Below, one piece after another: positions 1 through 6,194 of a stretch of 10,959 nucleotides of DNA. Below the pieces are notes generated by a model. That model saw only the letters and a list, made by a program, of their open reading frames with translations, did no database searches and was not told the DNA's origin. Numbering within the stretch: position 1 is the first letter of the stretch; the number at the start of each line of letters is the position of its first letter. Source of the DNA: Clostridia bacterium (GTDB lineage: Bacteria > Bacillota_A > Clostridia > Oscillospirales > CAG-272); the NCBI GenBank assembly GCA_017935805.1, contig JAGBGV010000052.1:1-10959 (forward strand), read 5' to 3'. A program made the position numbers and the translations under genes.

Positions 1-707
1 GCAAGCCCGGTACAGACCTTGAATGGTTCGAATATTGGAGAGGCTTCTGCGCACAGTGGCTCTATGATCTTGGTATGACAAAGGAAAATCTCCGTCTCCG
101 TGACCACTCTCCAGAAGAGCTTTGTTTCTACTCCAAGGGTACAACTGATATCGAGTTCCTCTTCCCGTTTGGATGGGGCGAGCTTTGGGGTATCGCTGAC
201 AGAACAGACTACGACCTTACACAGCATCAGAACGTTTCCGGCGAGTCTATGGACTTCTTCGATGCTGAAACAGGCGAAAAGTATATTCCTTACGTTGTTG
301 AGCCTTCTCTCGGTGCCGACCGCGTTGCACTTGCATTCCTTTGCGACTCTTACGATGAAGAAGTTATCGATGCTGAAAAGAATGACACTCGTGTTGTTCT
401 TCATCTCCATCCCGCACTTGCACCTGTTAAGGCTGCTGTACTTCCTCTTTCCAAGAAGCTGTCTGATAACGCAACGGATCTCTTCACAACTCTCTCTAAG
501 AAGTTCAACGTTGAATTTGACGAAACAGGCTCTATCGGTAAGAGATACCGCAGACAGGACGAGATCGGTACACCTTTCTGCATTTGCTACGACTTCGAAT
601 CCGTTGAAGACGGCTGCGTAACAGTTCGTGACCGTGACACAATGGAGCAGGTTCGTATGCCTATTTCCGAGGTTGCTGCTTATATCGAATCCAAGCTTGA
701 ATTCTGA
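1..707 (+). CDS. glyQS: Glycyl-tRNA synthetase, single-chain (alpha2) type, 3' part
   Basis: Cytoplasmic class II aminoacyl-tRNA synthetase that charges tRNA-Gly. The 5' end lies outside the window; the open frame runs from base 3 with no start needed, giving about 234 C-terminal residues. Visible family landmarks are the segment [17 protein letters not shown], the class II motif 3 stretch [13 protein letters not shown] with its ATP-binding arginine, and the anticodon-binding domain opening [18 protein letters not shown] and ending with ESKLEF before TGA. This is the eukaryote-like homodimeric form common in Firmicutes, not the GlyQ/GlyS tetramer. It precedes an epimerase by only 18 bp with no terminator between, so it probably heads or belongs to an operon with the next two genes. 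Codon choice is strongly biased (many CTT, TCT, GTT), as expected for a highly expressed gene. Family assignment is secure. Confidence 0.96.
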   Translation, partial: KPGTDLEWFEYWRGFCAQWLYDLGMTKENLRLRDHSPEELCFYSKGTTDIEFLFPFGWGELWGIADRTDYDLTQHQNVSGESMDFFDAETGEKYIPYVVEPSLGADRVALAFLCDSYDEEVIDAEKNDTRVVLHLHPALAPVKAAVLPLSKKLSDNATDLFTTLSKKFNVEFDETGSIGKRYRRQDEIGTPFCICYDFESVEDGCVTVRDRDTMEQVRMPISEVAAYIESKLEF

Positions 708-725
708 TTTTGATCGGAGTAAATT

Positions 726-1607
726 ATGACATTCACATTACGTTCTGGTGAGTCAACAGGCGTTGTCCGTTCACTTGGCGGCGAGCTTGTATCATTTGTA
801 AATAACGGAATTGAGTACGTTTGGCAGGGAATTGAGGAGCATTGGAACGGCCAGGCTCCCATCCTCTTTCCGGTATGCTGCAAGGCAAAGGATGATAAGA
901 TGGCATTTGACGGTGTCGAATATCCTATGCCCAAGCACGGTATCGCAAGAAAGCGCGAGTTTGAACCTGTGTATATTTCAAAGGACAAGGTGATCCTCGA
1001 GCAGCGTGCAACTGAAGAAACGCTCAAAATGTTCCCGTTTTACTATTCACTCAAAGCAGAGTATTATGTAAACGACGCAGGATTCTCCGTAAAGTTCATA
1101 GTAAAGAATATGGACAAGAACGAGATGACATTCTGCATTGGCGGACATCCCGGATTCAATGTGCCGCTTACTGAAGAAGACGGCGCGTTTGAGGACTACT
1201 GCCTCTATTTTGAGAATGCCGAAGGTTGTACAGTTTCCCTCACAAAGGACGGATACATGGACAAGAGCGTTCCGAAAGTAGAGAAACTTAAAGGAACAAA
1301 CGAGCTTCCTCTTGTCTATTCCGATTACGATAACGACGCGCTTATTGTAGAAAATCTCCCTGCAAAGTCTGTGAAGCTTCTGTCTCGCAAGACAAACCGC
1401 GGATTTATGTTCAACTTTGACGGGTTCAATGCTCTTGGACTCTGGACACCTATCGGAAAGAAATCTCCCTTCATTTGTCTTGAGCCTTGGAACGGTCTGC
1501 CGGCAGATGTTGACGAAACAACAGACGCAAAGAGCAAGAAATATTCTATCACACTTGCACCCGGCGAAGAATACACAGTCGGCTACAGCGTAGAATTAAT
1601 CAAATAA
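726..1607 (+). CDS. Aldose 1-epimerase family protein (LacX-like)
   Basis: Predicted 293-residue cytoplasmic beta-sandwich protein of the galactose mutarotase superfamily, which interconverts alpha and beta anomers of aldoses. The LacX-like subgroup is suggested by PKHGIAR (His71, Arg75), GGHPGFNVPL (His141) and the C-terminal ICLEPWNG (Glu253). His141 and Glu253 fit the general acid/base pair of the family; this mapping is inferred by motif position. Length is normal for the family. The ATG follows CGGAG at 715-719 with good spacing. The gene lies 18 bp after glyQS and 17 bp before rsmA, so it is probably co-transcribed with these translation genes, although no functional link is evident. 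The true sugar substrate cannot be read from sequence: LacX-type members are often annotated broadly, and some homologues act on phosphorylated hexoses. Confidence 0.9.
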   Translation: MTFTLRSGESTGVVRSLGGELVSFVNNGIEYVWQGIEEHWNGQAPILFPVCCKAKDDKMAFDGVEYPMPKHGIARKREFEPVYISKDKVILEQRATEETLKMFPFYYSLKAEYYVNDAGFSVKFIVKNMDKNEMTFCIGGHPGFNVPLTEEDGAFEDYCLYFENAEGCTVSLTKDGYMDKSVPKVEKLKGTNELPLVYSDYDNDALIVENLPAKSVKLLSRKTNRGFMFNFDGFNALGLWTPIGKKSPFICLEPWNGLPADVDETTDAKSKKYSITLAPGEEYTVGYSVELIK

Positions 1608-1624
1608 TCATTTCGGAGAAAAAT

Positions 1625-2545
1625 ATGCAGCTTTGTAATCCGCAGGTTGTTCGCGGACTTCTGGATAAATACGGTCTTGCTCCTAAAAAGGCATTCGGAC
1701 AAAATTTTTTGATAAATCCCATGGTGCCTGAGCGAATTGCCGATGCCTCAGCATTATTTGCAGATGCAAGCAAACCGGCGGGAGTTATCGAAATCGGTCC
1801 CGGTGTGGGAGCACTGACACAGTATCTTTGTCAGACATATGATAAAGTGGTGGCAATCGAGATCGACCGCGGCCTGATACCTCTGCTCGGCGAAGCGCTC
1901 GAAGAATATGATAACGTCACAGTTGTCGAGGCTGATTTTATGAAGATCGACCTTCCGGCATTTCTGAACGAGCACTTTGCGGATATTCTCGCAGCAGGCG
2001 GAACAATTGGAGTGTGTGCAAATCTGCCTTATTATATCACTACTCCTGTGATAATGAAGTTGCTTGAATCTTTTCCGATGACTGAAAAACTGCCATTCTC
2101 ATCAATCGTTGTAATGATACAGCTTGAGGTGGCACGTCGTTTAGCGGCAAAAGCGGGATCAGACGATTACGGCTCGATCACAGCTTCGATAGCACTTCGA
2201 GCAAAGGCAGAAAAACTGTTTGATGTATCGGCGGGGAACTTCCATCCGGTGCCTAAGGTTGCGTCTGCAGTGGTGGGGATCGTACCGCATAGCGGAATCC
2301 GAGAGGTATATCCTGAAGCGCCTGCCAATGATACAGATTGCTTAATATTTGCTGAACGTGTAAATGAGTTGATCTCTCTTGCTTTTGGTCAGCGACGCAA
2401 AACGCTTGTCAATTCAATCAGCGGTAAATATTCAAAAGAAAAAACCGCAGAGGTCCTTGAGGCTTGCGGTATAAGAGCTGATATCCGAGGCGAAAAGCTT
2501 TCTGCGACAGATTTTTGCAAAATTGCTGATTTGCTCAATAAATAA
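1625..2545 (+). CDS. rsmA: 16S rRNA adenine dimethyltransferase RsmA/KsgA
   Basis: SAM-dependent enzyme that dimethylates two adjacent adenines in the 3'-terminal helix-45 loop of 16S rRNA (A1518/A1519 in E. coli numbering) late in 30S assembly. The 306-residue protein shows the family signatures in order: KKAFGQNFL (residues 22-29), SAM motif I EIGPGVGALTQ (56-66), the acidic EID after it (79-81), EADF (102-105), catalytic motif IV NLPYYITTP (133-141), FHPVPKVASAVV (206-217) and FGQRRKTLVNS (254-264). All expected residues and the normal length are present, so the gene appears intact. The start ATG follows a CGGAG at 1614-1618. It is the last gene of the glyQS-epimerase-rsmA run and is followed immediately by a hairpin terminator. 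Confidence 0.97.
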   Translation: MQLCNPQVVRGLLDKYGLAPKKAFGQNFLINPMVPERIADASALFADASKPAGVIEIGPGVGALTQYLCQTYDKVVAIEIDRGLIPLLGEALEEYDNVTVVEADFMKIDLPAFLNEHFADILAAGGTIGVCANLPYYITTPVIMKLLESFPMTEKLPFSSIVVMIQLEVARRLAAKAGSDDYGSITASIALRAKAEKLFDVSAGNFHPVPKVASAVVGIVPHSGIREVYPEAPANDTDCLIFAERVNELISLAFGQRRKTLVNSISGKYSKEKTAEVLEACGIRADIRGEKLSATDFCKIADLLNK

Positions 2546-2551
2546 TAATAA

Positions 2552-2592
2552 AAGATCCGAAGACTTTAAGTAGTCAACGGATCTTGTTTTTT
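2552..2592. terminator. Hairpin terminator between convergent rsmA and lipid kinase
   Basis: The 8-bp arms AAGATCCG (2552-2559) and CGGATCTT (2578-2585) enclose a second inner stem, GACT (2562-2565) with AGTC (2572-2575). On + the stem is followed by GTTTTTTAT, a good U-tract ending rsmA transcription. On - the tail is TTATTATTATT, a weaker but U-rich tract, so the structure probably also ends the convergent kinase transcript. Confidence 0.85.
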
Positions 2593-3469
2593 ATATAAAT
2601 AACTCAAGTGCGTGCTCAATTATTTCAACCTTACCTTCGGTTAGATTACCGCCCGGTTCGCCGTCAACGGTCCACGGCATAGGCAGGTCGGTATGAAATG
2701 TAATATTTTTCGCTTGAACGAAGGTAATGAACTCACTGCTTGTATCCTGCGTGAGAACTGCGCTGAGCATTTTTGCGCTGTCAACAGGTTTGTCGGGATT
2801 TCTAATCAGGATAAGCTCCATTAGTCCATCGGATATACTGATAGGTTCTTTTATCTTAAGATCAAATCCGCCGACTCTCTTGGTATTTGATAGCATGCCG
2901 TAGAGGAAATCGCCCTCTATCTCGTTTCCGTCATACTCAATATGAAGCTTCCAAGGCTTGATGGAAGGCAGACTTTTTATTCCTTCCAAAAGATAAGCAG
3001 TTCTGCCGAGGTTCTGCTTCATCTGCTGAGGTGTAGAGTAAGATACTTCGGTAAATGCACCGAACGCGGCAACGTAAACGAATGGACGGTTGCAGAACAG
3101 ACAGATGTCGACAGGAATTGGCTCCGCTGAGACGATGTGCTTGGCAACCGCTACCGGATTGGTCGGAATTCCCCAGCTTTTCGCAAAGTCATTTGTTGTG
3201 CCGGAGGGGATATATCCGATTTTAGGCTTCTTGTTAAGCCAAAGCGCACCGGAAACAGTTTCATTGAGGGTGCCATCTCCGCCTGCTGATACAACAACGT
3301 CATAATCTTCGCCAACTGTTGAGACAAGCTCTTTTATATTATTCTTGTGCTTGCTTATGTGCACTGTAACATCATATCCGCCGTTTTCAAAAATGTCGAT
3401 AATGTCAATCAGATGAGGAGTTACAGCGGCTTTTGCAGTAACCGGGTTAATAATCAACAACAGCTTCAT
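2591..3469 (-). CDS. Diacylglycerol kinase family lipid kinase (YegS/BmrU-like)
   Basis: Predicted 292-residue lipid kinase of the DAGK catalytic superfamily, which phosphorylates diacylglycerol-like lipids with ATP at the cytoplasmic membrane face. The N-terminal nucleotide-binding region contains SAGGDGTLNE (GGDGT at residues 63-67) and GYIPSGTTNDFAKSWGIP (about 85-102). The C-terminal lobe carries the acidic PWTVDGEPGG motif. The first glycine-rich element reads INPVTAKA, where relatives usually have Gly after N-P-x-x; this is a mild variant. The start is taken at 3469 because GGAG lies 9 bases upstream (3479-3482). A start at 3505 would fall within the -10 element of the apparent promoter, so it is unlikely. 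The gene is monocistronic and converges on rsmA. Substrate (diacylglycerol, phosphatidylglycerol or another lipid) cannot be decided from sequence. Confidence 0.92.
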   Translation of the reverse strand: MKLLLIINPVTAKAAVTPHLIDIIDIFENGGYDVTVHISKHKNNIKELVSTVGEDYDVVVSAGGDGTLNETVSGALWLNKKPKIGYIPSGTTNDFAKSWGIPTNPVAVAKHIVSAEPIPVDICLFCNRPFVYVAAFGAFTEVSYSTPQQMKQNLGRTAYLLEGIKSLPSIKPWKLHIEYDGNEIEGDFLYGMLSNTKRVGGFDLKIKEPISISDGLMELILIRNPDKPVDSAKMLSAVLTQDTSSEFITFVQAKNITFHTDLPMPWTVDGEPGGNLTEGKVEIIEHALELFI

Positions 3470-3504
3470 TATATACAACTCCACATATTTATTTCTACAA
3501 ATCA

Positions 3505-3513
3505 ATTATATCA
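3505..3513 (-). promoter_or_regulatory. Extended -10 promoter for the lipid kinase
   Basis: On the minus strand the bases read TGATATAAT: a perfect TATAAT (3505-3510) preceded by the TGn extension. No good -35 is present at 16-18 bp spacing (TGTTAC at 17 bp), which is acceptable for extended -10 promoters. It places transcription start roughly 30 bp upstream of the ATG at 3469. Confidence 0.65.
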
Positions 3514-3585
3514 AAAAGAAATTTCCCGTAACACTTTTATTAGTTACAAACATGTTAATAATTTGTTAAACAGGGAAGCGACCCG

Positions 3586-3625
3586 AAAACAAAAAGGAGG
3601 TCTACTCTTAATGAGTGATCTCCTT
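3586..3625 (-). terminator. Intrinsic terminator of rpsU
   Basis: The arms at 3594-3607 and 3613-3625 form a stem of about 13 bp, with one bulged base and one mismatch, around a five-base loop. On the minus strand the stem ends CTCC and runs into TTTTTGTTT (complement of 3587-3595), a classic U-tract. On + there is no U-run after the stem, so it acts for rpsU only. It isolates rpsU from the kinase promoter downstream. Confidence 0.85.
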
Positions 3626-3652
3626 AATTTGCATATAAAGGGGAAAGCTTAA

Positions 3653-3829
3653 TTATTTGTACTTACGCTTTCTTGCTGCTTCAGCCTTCTTCTTTCTCTT
3701 TACGCTGGGCTTCTCATAGCATTCTCTCTTACGAAGCTCTGCCTGGATACCGGAACGCTGACACAGTCTCTTGAAACGACGAAGTGCACTGTCGAGAGAC
3801 TCGTTCTCTTTTACTCTGATTTCTGCCAT
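3653..3829 (-). CDS. rpsU: 30S ribosomal protein S21
   Basis: A 58-residue, very basic ribosomal protein of the small-subunit platform near the 3' end of 16S rRNA. Translation from the ATG at 3829 begins [20 protein letters not shown], continues through [20 protein letters not shown] and ends in the Lys/Arg tail RKRKYK before TAA. This matches S21 along its whole length. A strong ribosome binding site (GGGAGGGAA) lies just upstream. It has its own consensus promoter (3888-3916) and terminator (3586-3625), so it is a single-gene unit. In many Firmicutes rpsU sits beside yqeY; that partner is absent here. Nothing suggests truncation. Confidence 0.97.
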   Translation of the reverse strand: MAEIRVKENESLDSALRRFKRLCQRSGIQAELRKRECYEKPSVKRKKKAEAARKRKYK

Positions 3830-3857
3830 CTGTATTCCCTCCCTTCGCTTTGGGCAA

Positions 3858-3880
3858 AGGTAACAATAATTCGTTTACCT
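3858..3880 (-). promoter_or_regulatory. Hairpin at the 5' end of the rpsU leader
   Basis: AGGTAA (3858-3863) and TTACCT (3875-3880) are 6-bp inverted arms with an 11-base loop. If transcription starts 6-8 bases after the -10 element, the hairpin lies at the extreme 5' end of the leader, which could stabilise the mRNA or provide regulation. This is structural inference only; no known ribosomal-protein leader motif was recognised. Confidence 0.35.
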
Positions 3881-3887
3881 CTTGAAT

Positions 3888-3916
3888 ATTATACTTTACC
3901 AAAAAGCTTTTGTCAA
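3888..3916 (-). promoter_or_regulatory. Consensus sigma-A promoter of rpsU
   Basis: On the minus strand a perfect TTGACA (3911-3916) and a perfect TATAAT (3888-3893) are separated by exactly 17 bp. The predicted start near 3881 leaves a leader of about 50 bases before the rpsU ATG. The 190-bp stretch 3830-4020 otherwise shows only AT-rich spacer. Confidence 0.92.
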
Positions 3917-4020
3917 TAGATTTTCCAATATTTATTTTGAAATATCTGAGATTTTTGACTGATTCAAAAGATAAAACTGCAGAAATCATATAAGTGTAAT
4001 ATTAACGTAATTTGTTATGC

Positions 4021-4471
4021 TTATCTTCTCGCTGCTGATCCGTTACAGGAACGAGATCTGTCAAATGCAGGGTTGTATCCGTAGAAGTTTCTCGAGTCAA
4101 GTGTATCCTGAACACGACCGAGAGCTTCACCGAATCTCTGATAGTGAACGACTTCACGCTGGCGCAGGAACTTGATTGGATCGCAAACATCGGGATCATC
4201 AATCAAGCGAAGCAGGTTGTCATAAGTTGAGCGTGCCTTCTGTTCAGCACCCATATCCTCCTGAAGATCCGTGATAGGATCGCCTTTTGACTGCAAATAC
4301 TTAACATCGAAGGGAACACCTGCGGCTGAAACAGGGTAAACTCCTGTGGTGTGATCAACAAAATATGCGTCAAAGCCGTTCTTCTTGATGTCCTCAATGC
4401 TGAGATTGCGGGTAAGCTGAGTAAAGATGGTGGAGATGATCTCCATGTGTGCAAGCTCTTCTGTACCTATA
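4021..4471 (-). pseudogene. cotJC: Spore coat protein CotJC, 3' part (split by inserted element)
   Basis: C-terminal 149 codons of a manganese-catalase-like spore coat protein. It opens with IGTEELAHMEII and continues through AAGVPFD, QSKGDPITDLQEDMGAEQKAR and LRQREVVHYQRFGEALGRVQD, all typical of CotJC. Ferritin-like dimetal ligands are inferred at Glu65, His68, Glu136 and His169, numbered on the reconstructed gene; the fifth, Glu35, is on the other fragment. An open frame could start at an ATG at 4497, but its first nine residues (MKTMHFEYP) come from the element's end, there is no convincing ribosome binding site, and the N-terminal helix of the four-helix bundle would be missing. It continues in frame with the 5' fragment at 7924-8111 when the 9-bp repeats are joined. 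No strong terminator was seen downstream (3917-4020). Confidence 0.93.
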
Positions 4472-4483
4472 GGATATTCAAAA
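4449..4483. other. Left attachment site (attL) in cotJC
   Basis: Host cotJC sequence runs up to the core GTACCTATA (4463-4471), followed by the element arm GGATATTCAAAA (4472-4483). The same core occurs at the other cotJC half (7924-7932). Outer limits are estimates; the core is seen directly. Confidence 0.85.
4463..4471 (+). repeat. Core direct repeat, left copy
   Basis: GTACCTATA, identical to 7924-7932. Allowing one mismatch the repeat extends three bases outward (TCT versus TCA), giving 11 of 12 identities. It is the presumed crossover region of the recombinase. Confidence 0.88.
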
Positions 4484-4532
4484 TGCATCGTTTTCACTGT
4501 AACGGAATATTATCTACTGAAAGGCGGTGCAT

Positions 4533-4724
4533 ATGAAAAATAGATATTATCTATACGAACCTGAAGAAATCACAGCGTCAGATAAGGAAATCGTCAAGGA
4601 TTTTGAGCTGCTTCTGTGTCAAGCCATGTTGCTTACGCTGAAGAATAAAGAACTGCTTGACGAAATGCAATACAGAGAAGCTGAACGCATAATTAAAGAA
4701 AAACTCGGGAGACGTAAGCCATGA
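4533..4724 (+). CDS. Small protein coupled to the recombinase; candidate recombination factor
   Basis: Unrecognised 63-residue charged protein, first gene inside the element. The ATG at 4533 follows AAGGCGG at 4521-4527 with five-base spacing; an in-frame GTG at 4527 is the less likely alternative. The C-terminal half (KNKELLDEMQYREAERIIKE) is predicted helical and loosely resembles the short SHOCT-type helices often seen near recombinases, but the match is weak. There is no signal peptide or membrane segment and one cysteine. Its stop overlaps the recombinase start as ATGA (4721-4724), and the recombinase ribosome binding site lies within its last codons, so the two proteins are translationally coupled. 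Position and size would fit an accessory or directionality factor. That is inference from context only. Confidence 0.7.
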   Translation: MKNRYYLYEPEEITASDKEIVKDFELLLCQAMLLTLKNKELLDEMQYREAERIIKEKLGRRKP

Positions 4725-6055
4725 TGATTGCGATATATTGCCGGGTTTCAACAGATAAATATGATCAAATAAACTCATTTGAGTCACAGAAGAGGTATTA
4801 CACGGAGCTTATCAGCCGAAATCCCGAGTGGCAGCTTTACAGGATATACGCTGATGAAGGAATAAGCGGTACAACAACCGCAAAGCGAATTGAATTTAAC
4901 CGAATGATATCCGATGCATACCGCGGTAGGTTCAACCTCATAATAACAAAGGCGGTGAGCCGATTTTCCCGCAATATCCTTGATACAATTTCATTCACGC
5001 GGGAGCTTAAAAGTCTTGGTGTGGGGGTATTATTCATGACAGACGGTATAAACACCCTTGACCCCGATGCGGAACTGCGCCTGTCAATAATGGGATCTAT
5101 CGCCCAGGAGGAAAGCAGAAAAACATCGGCAAGAGTTAAATGGGGACAGTCACGGCAAATGGAACGGGGTGTGGTGTTTGGCAGGGCAATGCTTGGTTAT
5201 GACGTGAAGGACGGGCGAATGACTATCGAGCCAAAAGGGGCAGAGCTTGTGAGAATGATTTTTAATAAATACGGAAATGAAAACAAGGGCGCAACAGTAA
5301 TAGCCGTAGAGATGGCTTCATTGGAAAGCAATTATCATGTCAGACGCAAATGGACACCCGGATATATTATAAAAATACTGAAAAACGAAAAGTACGCAGG
5401 CGATCTTGTTCAGAAAAAGACAATCACCACAGACTATCTCACACATCGCAAAAAGTACAACTGTGGAGAGGAGGAGATGATACGATTACATAACCATCAC
5501 GAGCCGATAATTGACCGAGAGCTGTGGGAGCGAGTTCAACTGAGACTGGCTGATAGAAATAAGTTAGCCAATAGTCAGGTATCACATTCCTCGAGGTACG
5601 CCTTCTCAGGTAAGATAAAGTGCGGAGAATGCGGCCGAAGCTTCGTGTCAAGAAACCGCGTCGGAAAAAACGGGAAATATAAAACTTGGGTCTGCTACGG
5701 TTCACTTTCAAAAAACAGAATAACTAATGAAAACAACTGCACGTTGAGAACGTCGATTCGTGATACAGAAGCAATTGAAATGGTACGAGCCTCACTAAAA
5801 TCAATGAATTATGAAAGAAAGAAAATTGAAAATGTTATTGCTGAAGCGGTTCACCGTGCGATTGATTGCGGCAGAGAAGATTGCAGTAAATCAGAAGCTG
5901 ATATACAGATATACATTCAAGAATTGATTCAGTTTGAGCAGATAAGCGATGAAATGGTGAGCAAACTGGTTGAATGTTTGACCGTTTTTAATGATAAACA
6001 CTGCGAGCTGAAATTAAACGGTGTATATTACACGTGGAAATTCATACGAAAATAA
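4721..6055 (+). CDS. Serine site-specific recombinase
   Basis: 444-residue recombinase of the large serine family, expected to integrate and excise the element at the 9-bp core. The N-terminal resolvase domain (about 1-150) begins IAIYCRVSTDKYDQINS, with catalytic Ser10 and Arg8, and includes ITKAVSRFSRN and SIMGSIAQEES. A Recombinase domain follows (about 165-275, with WTPGYIIKILKNEKYAGD). Then comes a zinc ribbon with Cys301, Cys304, Cys325 and Cys340, and a C-terminal helical part. It is shorter than phage integrases of this family and near the size of skin-type recombinases; no long coiled-coil insertion was obvious. The start at 4721 overlaps the upstream gene by four bases, with GGGAG at 4707-4711; a second ATG at 4724 is possible. 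The frame is complete and the catalytic motif intact, so activity is plausible. Confidence 0.96.
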   Translation: MMIAIYCRVSTDKYDQINSFESQKRYYTELISRNPEWQLYRIYADEGISGTTTAKRIEFNRMISDAYRGRFNLIITKAVSRFSRNILDTISFTRELKSLGVGVLFMTDGINTLDPDAELRLSIMGSIAQEESRKTSARVKWGQSRQMERGVVFGRAMLGYDVKDGRMTIEPKGAELVRMIFNKYGNENKGATVIAVEMASLESNYHVRRKWTPGYIIKILKNEKYAGDLVQKKTITTDYLTHRKKYNCGEEEMIRLHNHHEPIIDRELWERVQLRLADRNKLANSQVSHSSRYAFSGKIKCGECGRSFVSRNRVGKNGKYKTWVCYGSLSKNRITNENNCTLRTSIRDTEAIEMVRASLKSMNYERKKIENVIAEAVHRAIDCGREDCSKSEADIQIYIQELIQFEQISDEMVSKLVECLTVFNDKHCELKLNGVYYTWKFIRK

Positions 6056-6107
6056 GCGGAAAGTACAAGAAAAACAAGAAATATTTATAATTTGATCGAA
6101 ATAGCTA

Positions 6108-6136
6108 TTGCATAATTTATCATTATGTGGTATAAT
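6108..6136 (+). promoter_or_regulatory. Sigma-A promoter of the antiporter gene
   Basis: TTGCAT (6108-6113), a 17-bp spacer, then a perfect TATAAT (6131-6136) preceded by TGG, an extended -10. The predicted start near 6143 gives a leader of about 50 bases, in which ACAGA/TCTGT (6150-6164) could form a small hairpin. The antiporter therefore has vegetative expression independent of the recombinase. Confidence 0.85.
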
Positions 6137-6194
6137 TATGCTCAATCATACAGACGAGATCTGTAATATGATGACAATCTATTTGGAGGACATT

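Noticed and set aside
3594..3652. A perfect AAGGAGG followed by a 13-codon ORF on + (ATG at 3611)
   Set aside because: The bases are fully explained as the stem of the rpsU terminator read on the opposite strand; the peptide resembles nothing.
3729..3989. An 86-codon open frame on - overlapping rpsU
   Set aside because: It is a shadow of the S21 coding sequence, and its start lies upstream of the mapped promoter.
3917..4020. Terminator for the cotJ transcript downstream of the 3' fragment
   Set aside because: Only short AT-rich self-complementary bits (for example ATCTGAGAT) were seen, not a convincing stem with a U-tract.
4021..4497. A standalone short manganese-catalase-like gene starting at 4497
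   Set aside because: Its first residues come from the element end, it lacks the N-terminal helix and Glu35, and it joins in frame to the 5' half at 7924-8111.
4484..4532. Promoter for the small protein and recombinase (TATTAT at 4508-4513)
   Set aside because: No -35 at workable spacing and no good sporulation-sigma match could be found; not supportable from sequence alone.
6108..6194. A longer N-terminus for the antiporter starting at 6108
   Set aside because: That start lies in the -35 element and upstream of the predicted transcription start; GGAGG and the ATG at 6195 are clear.
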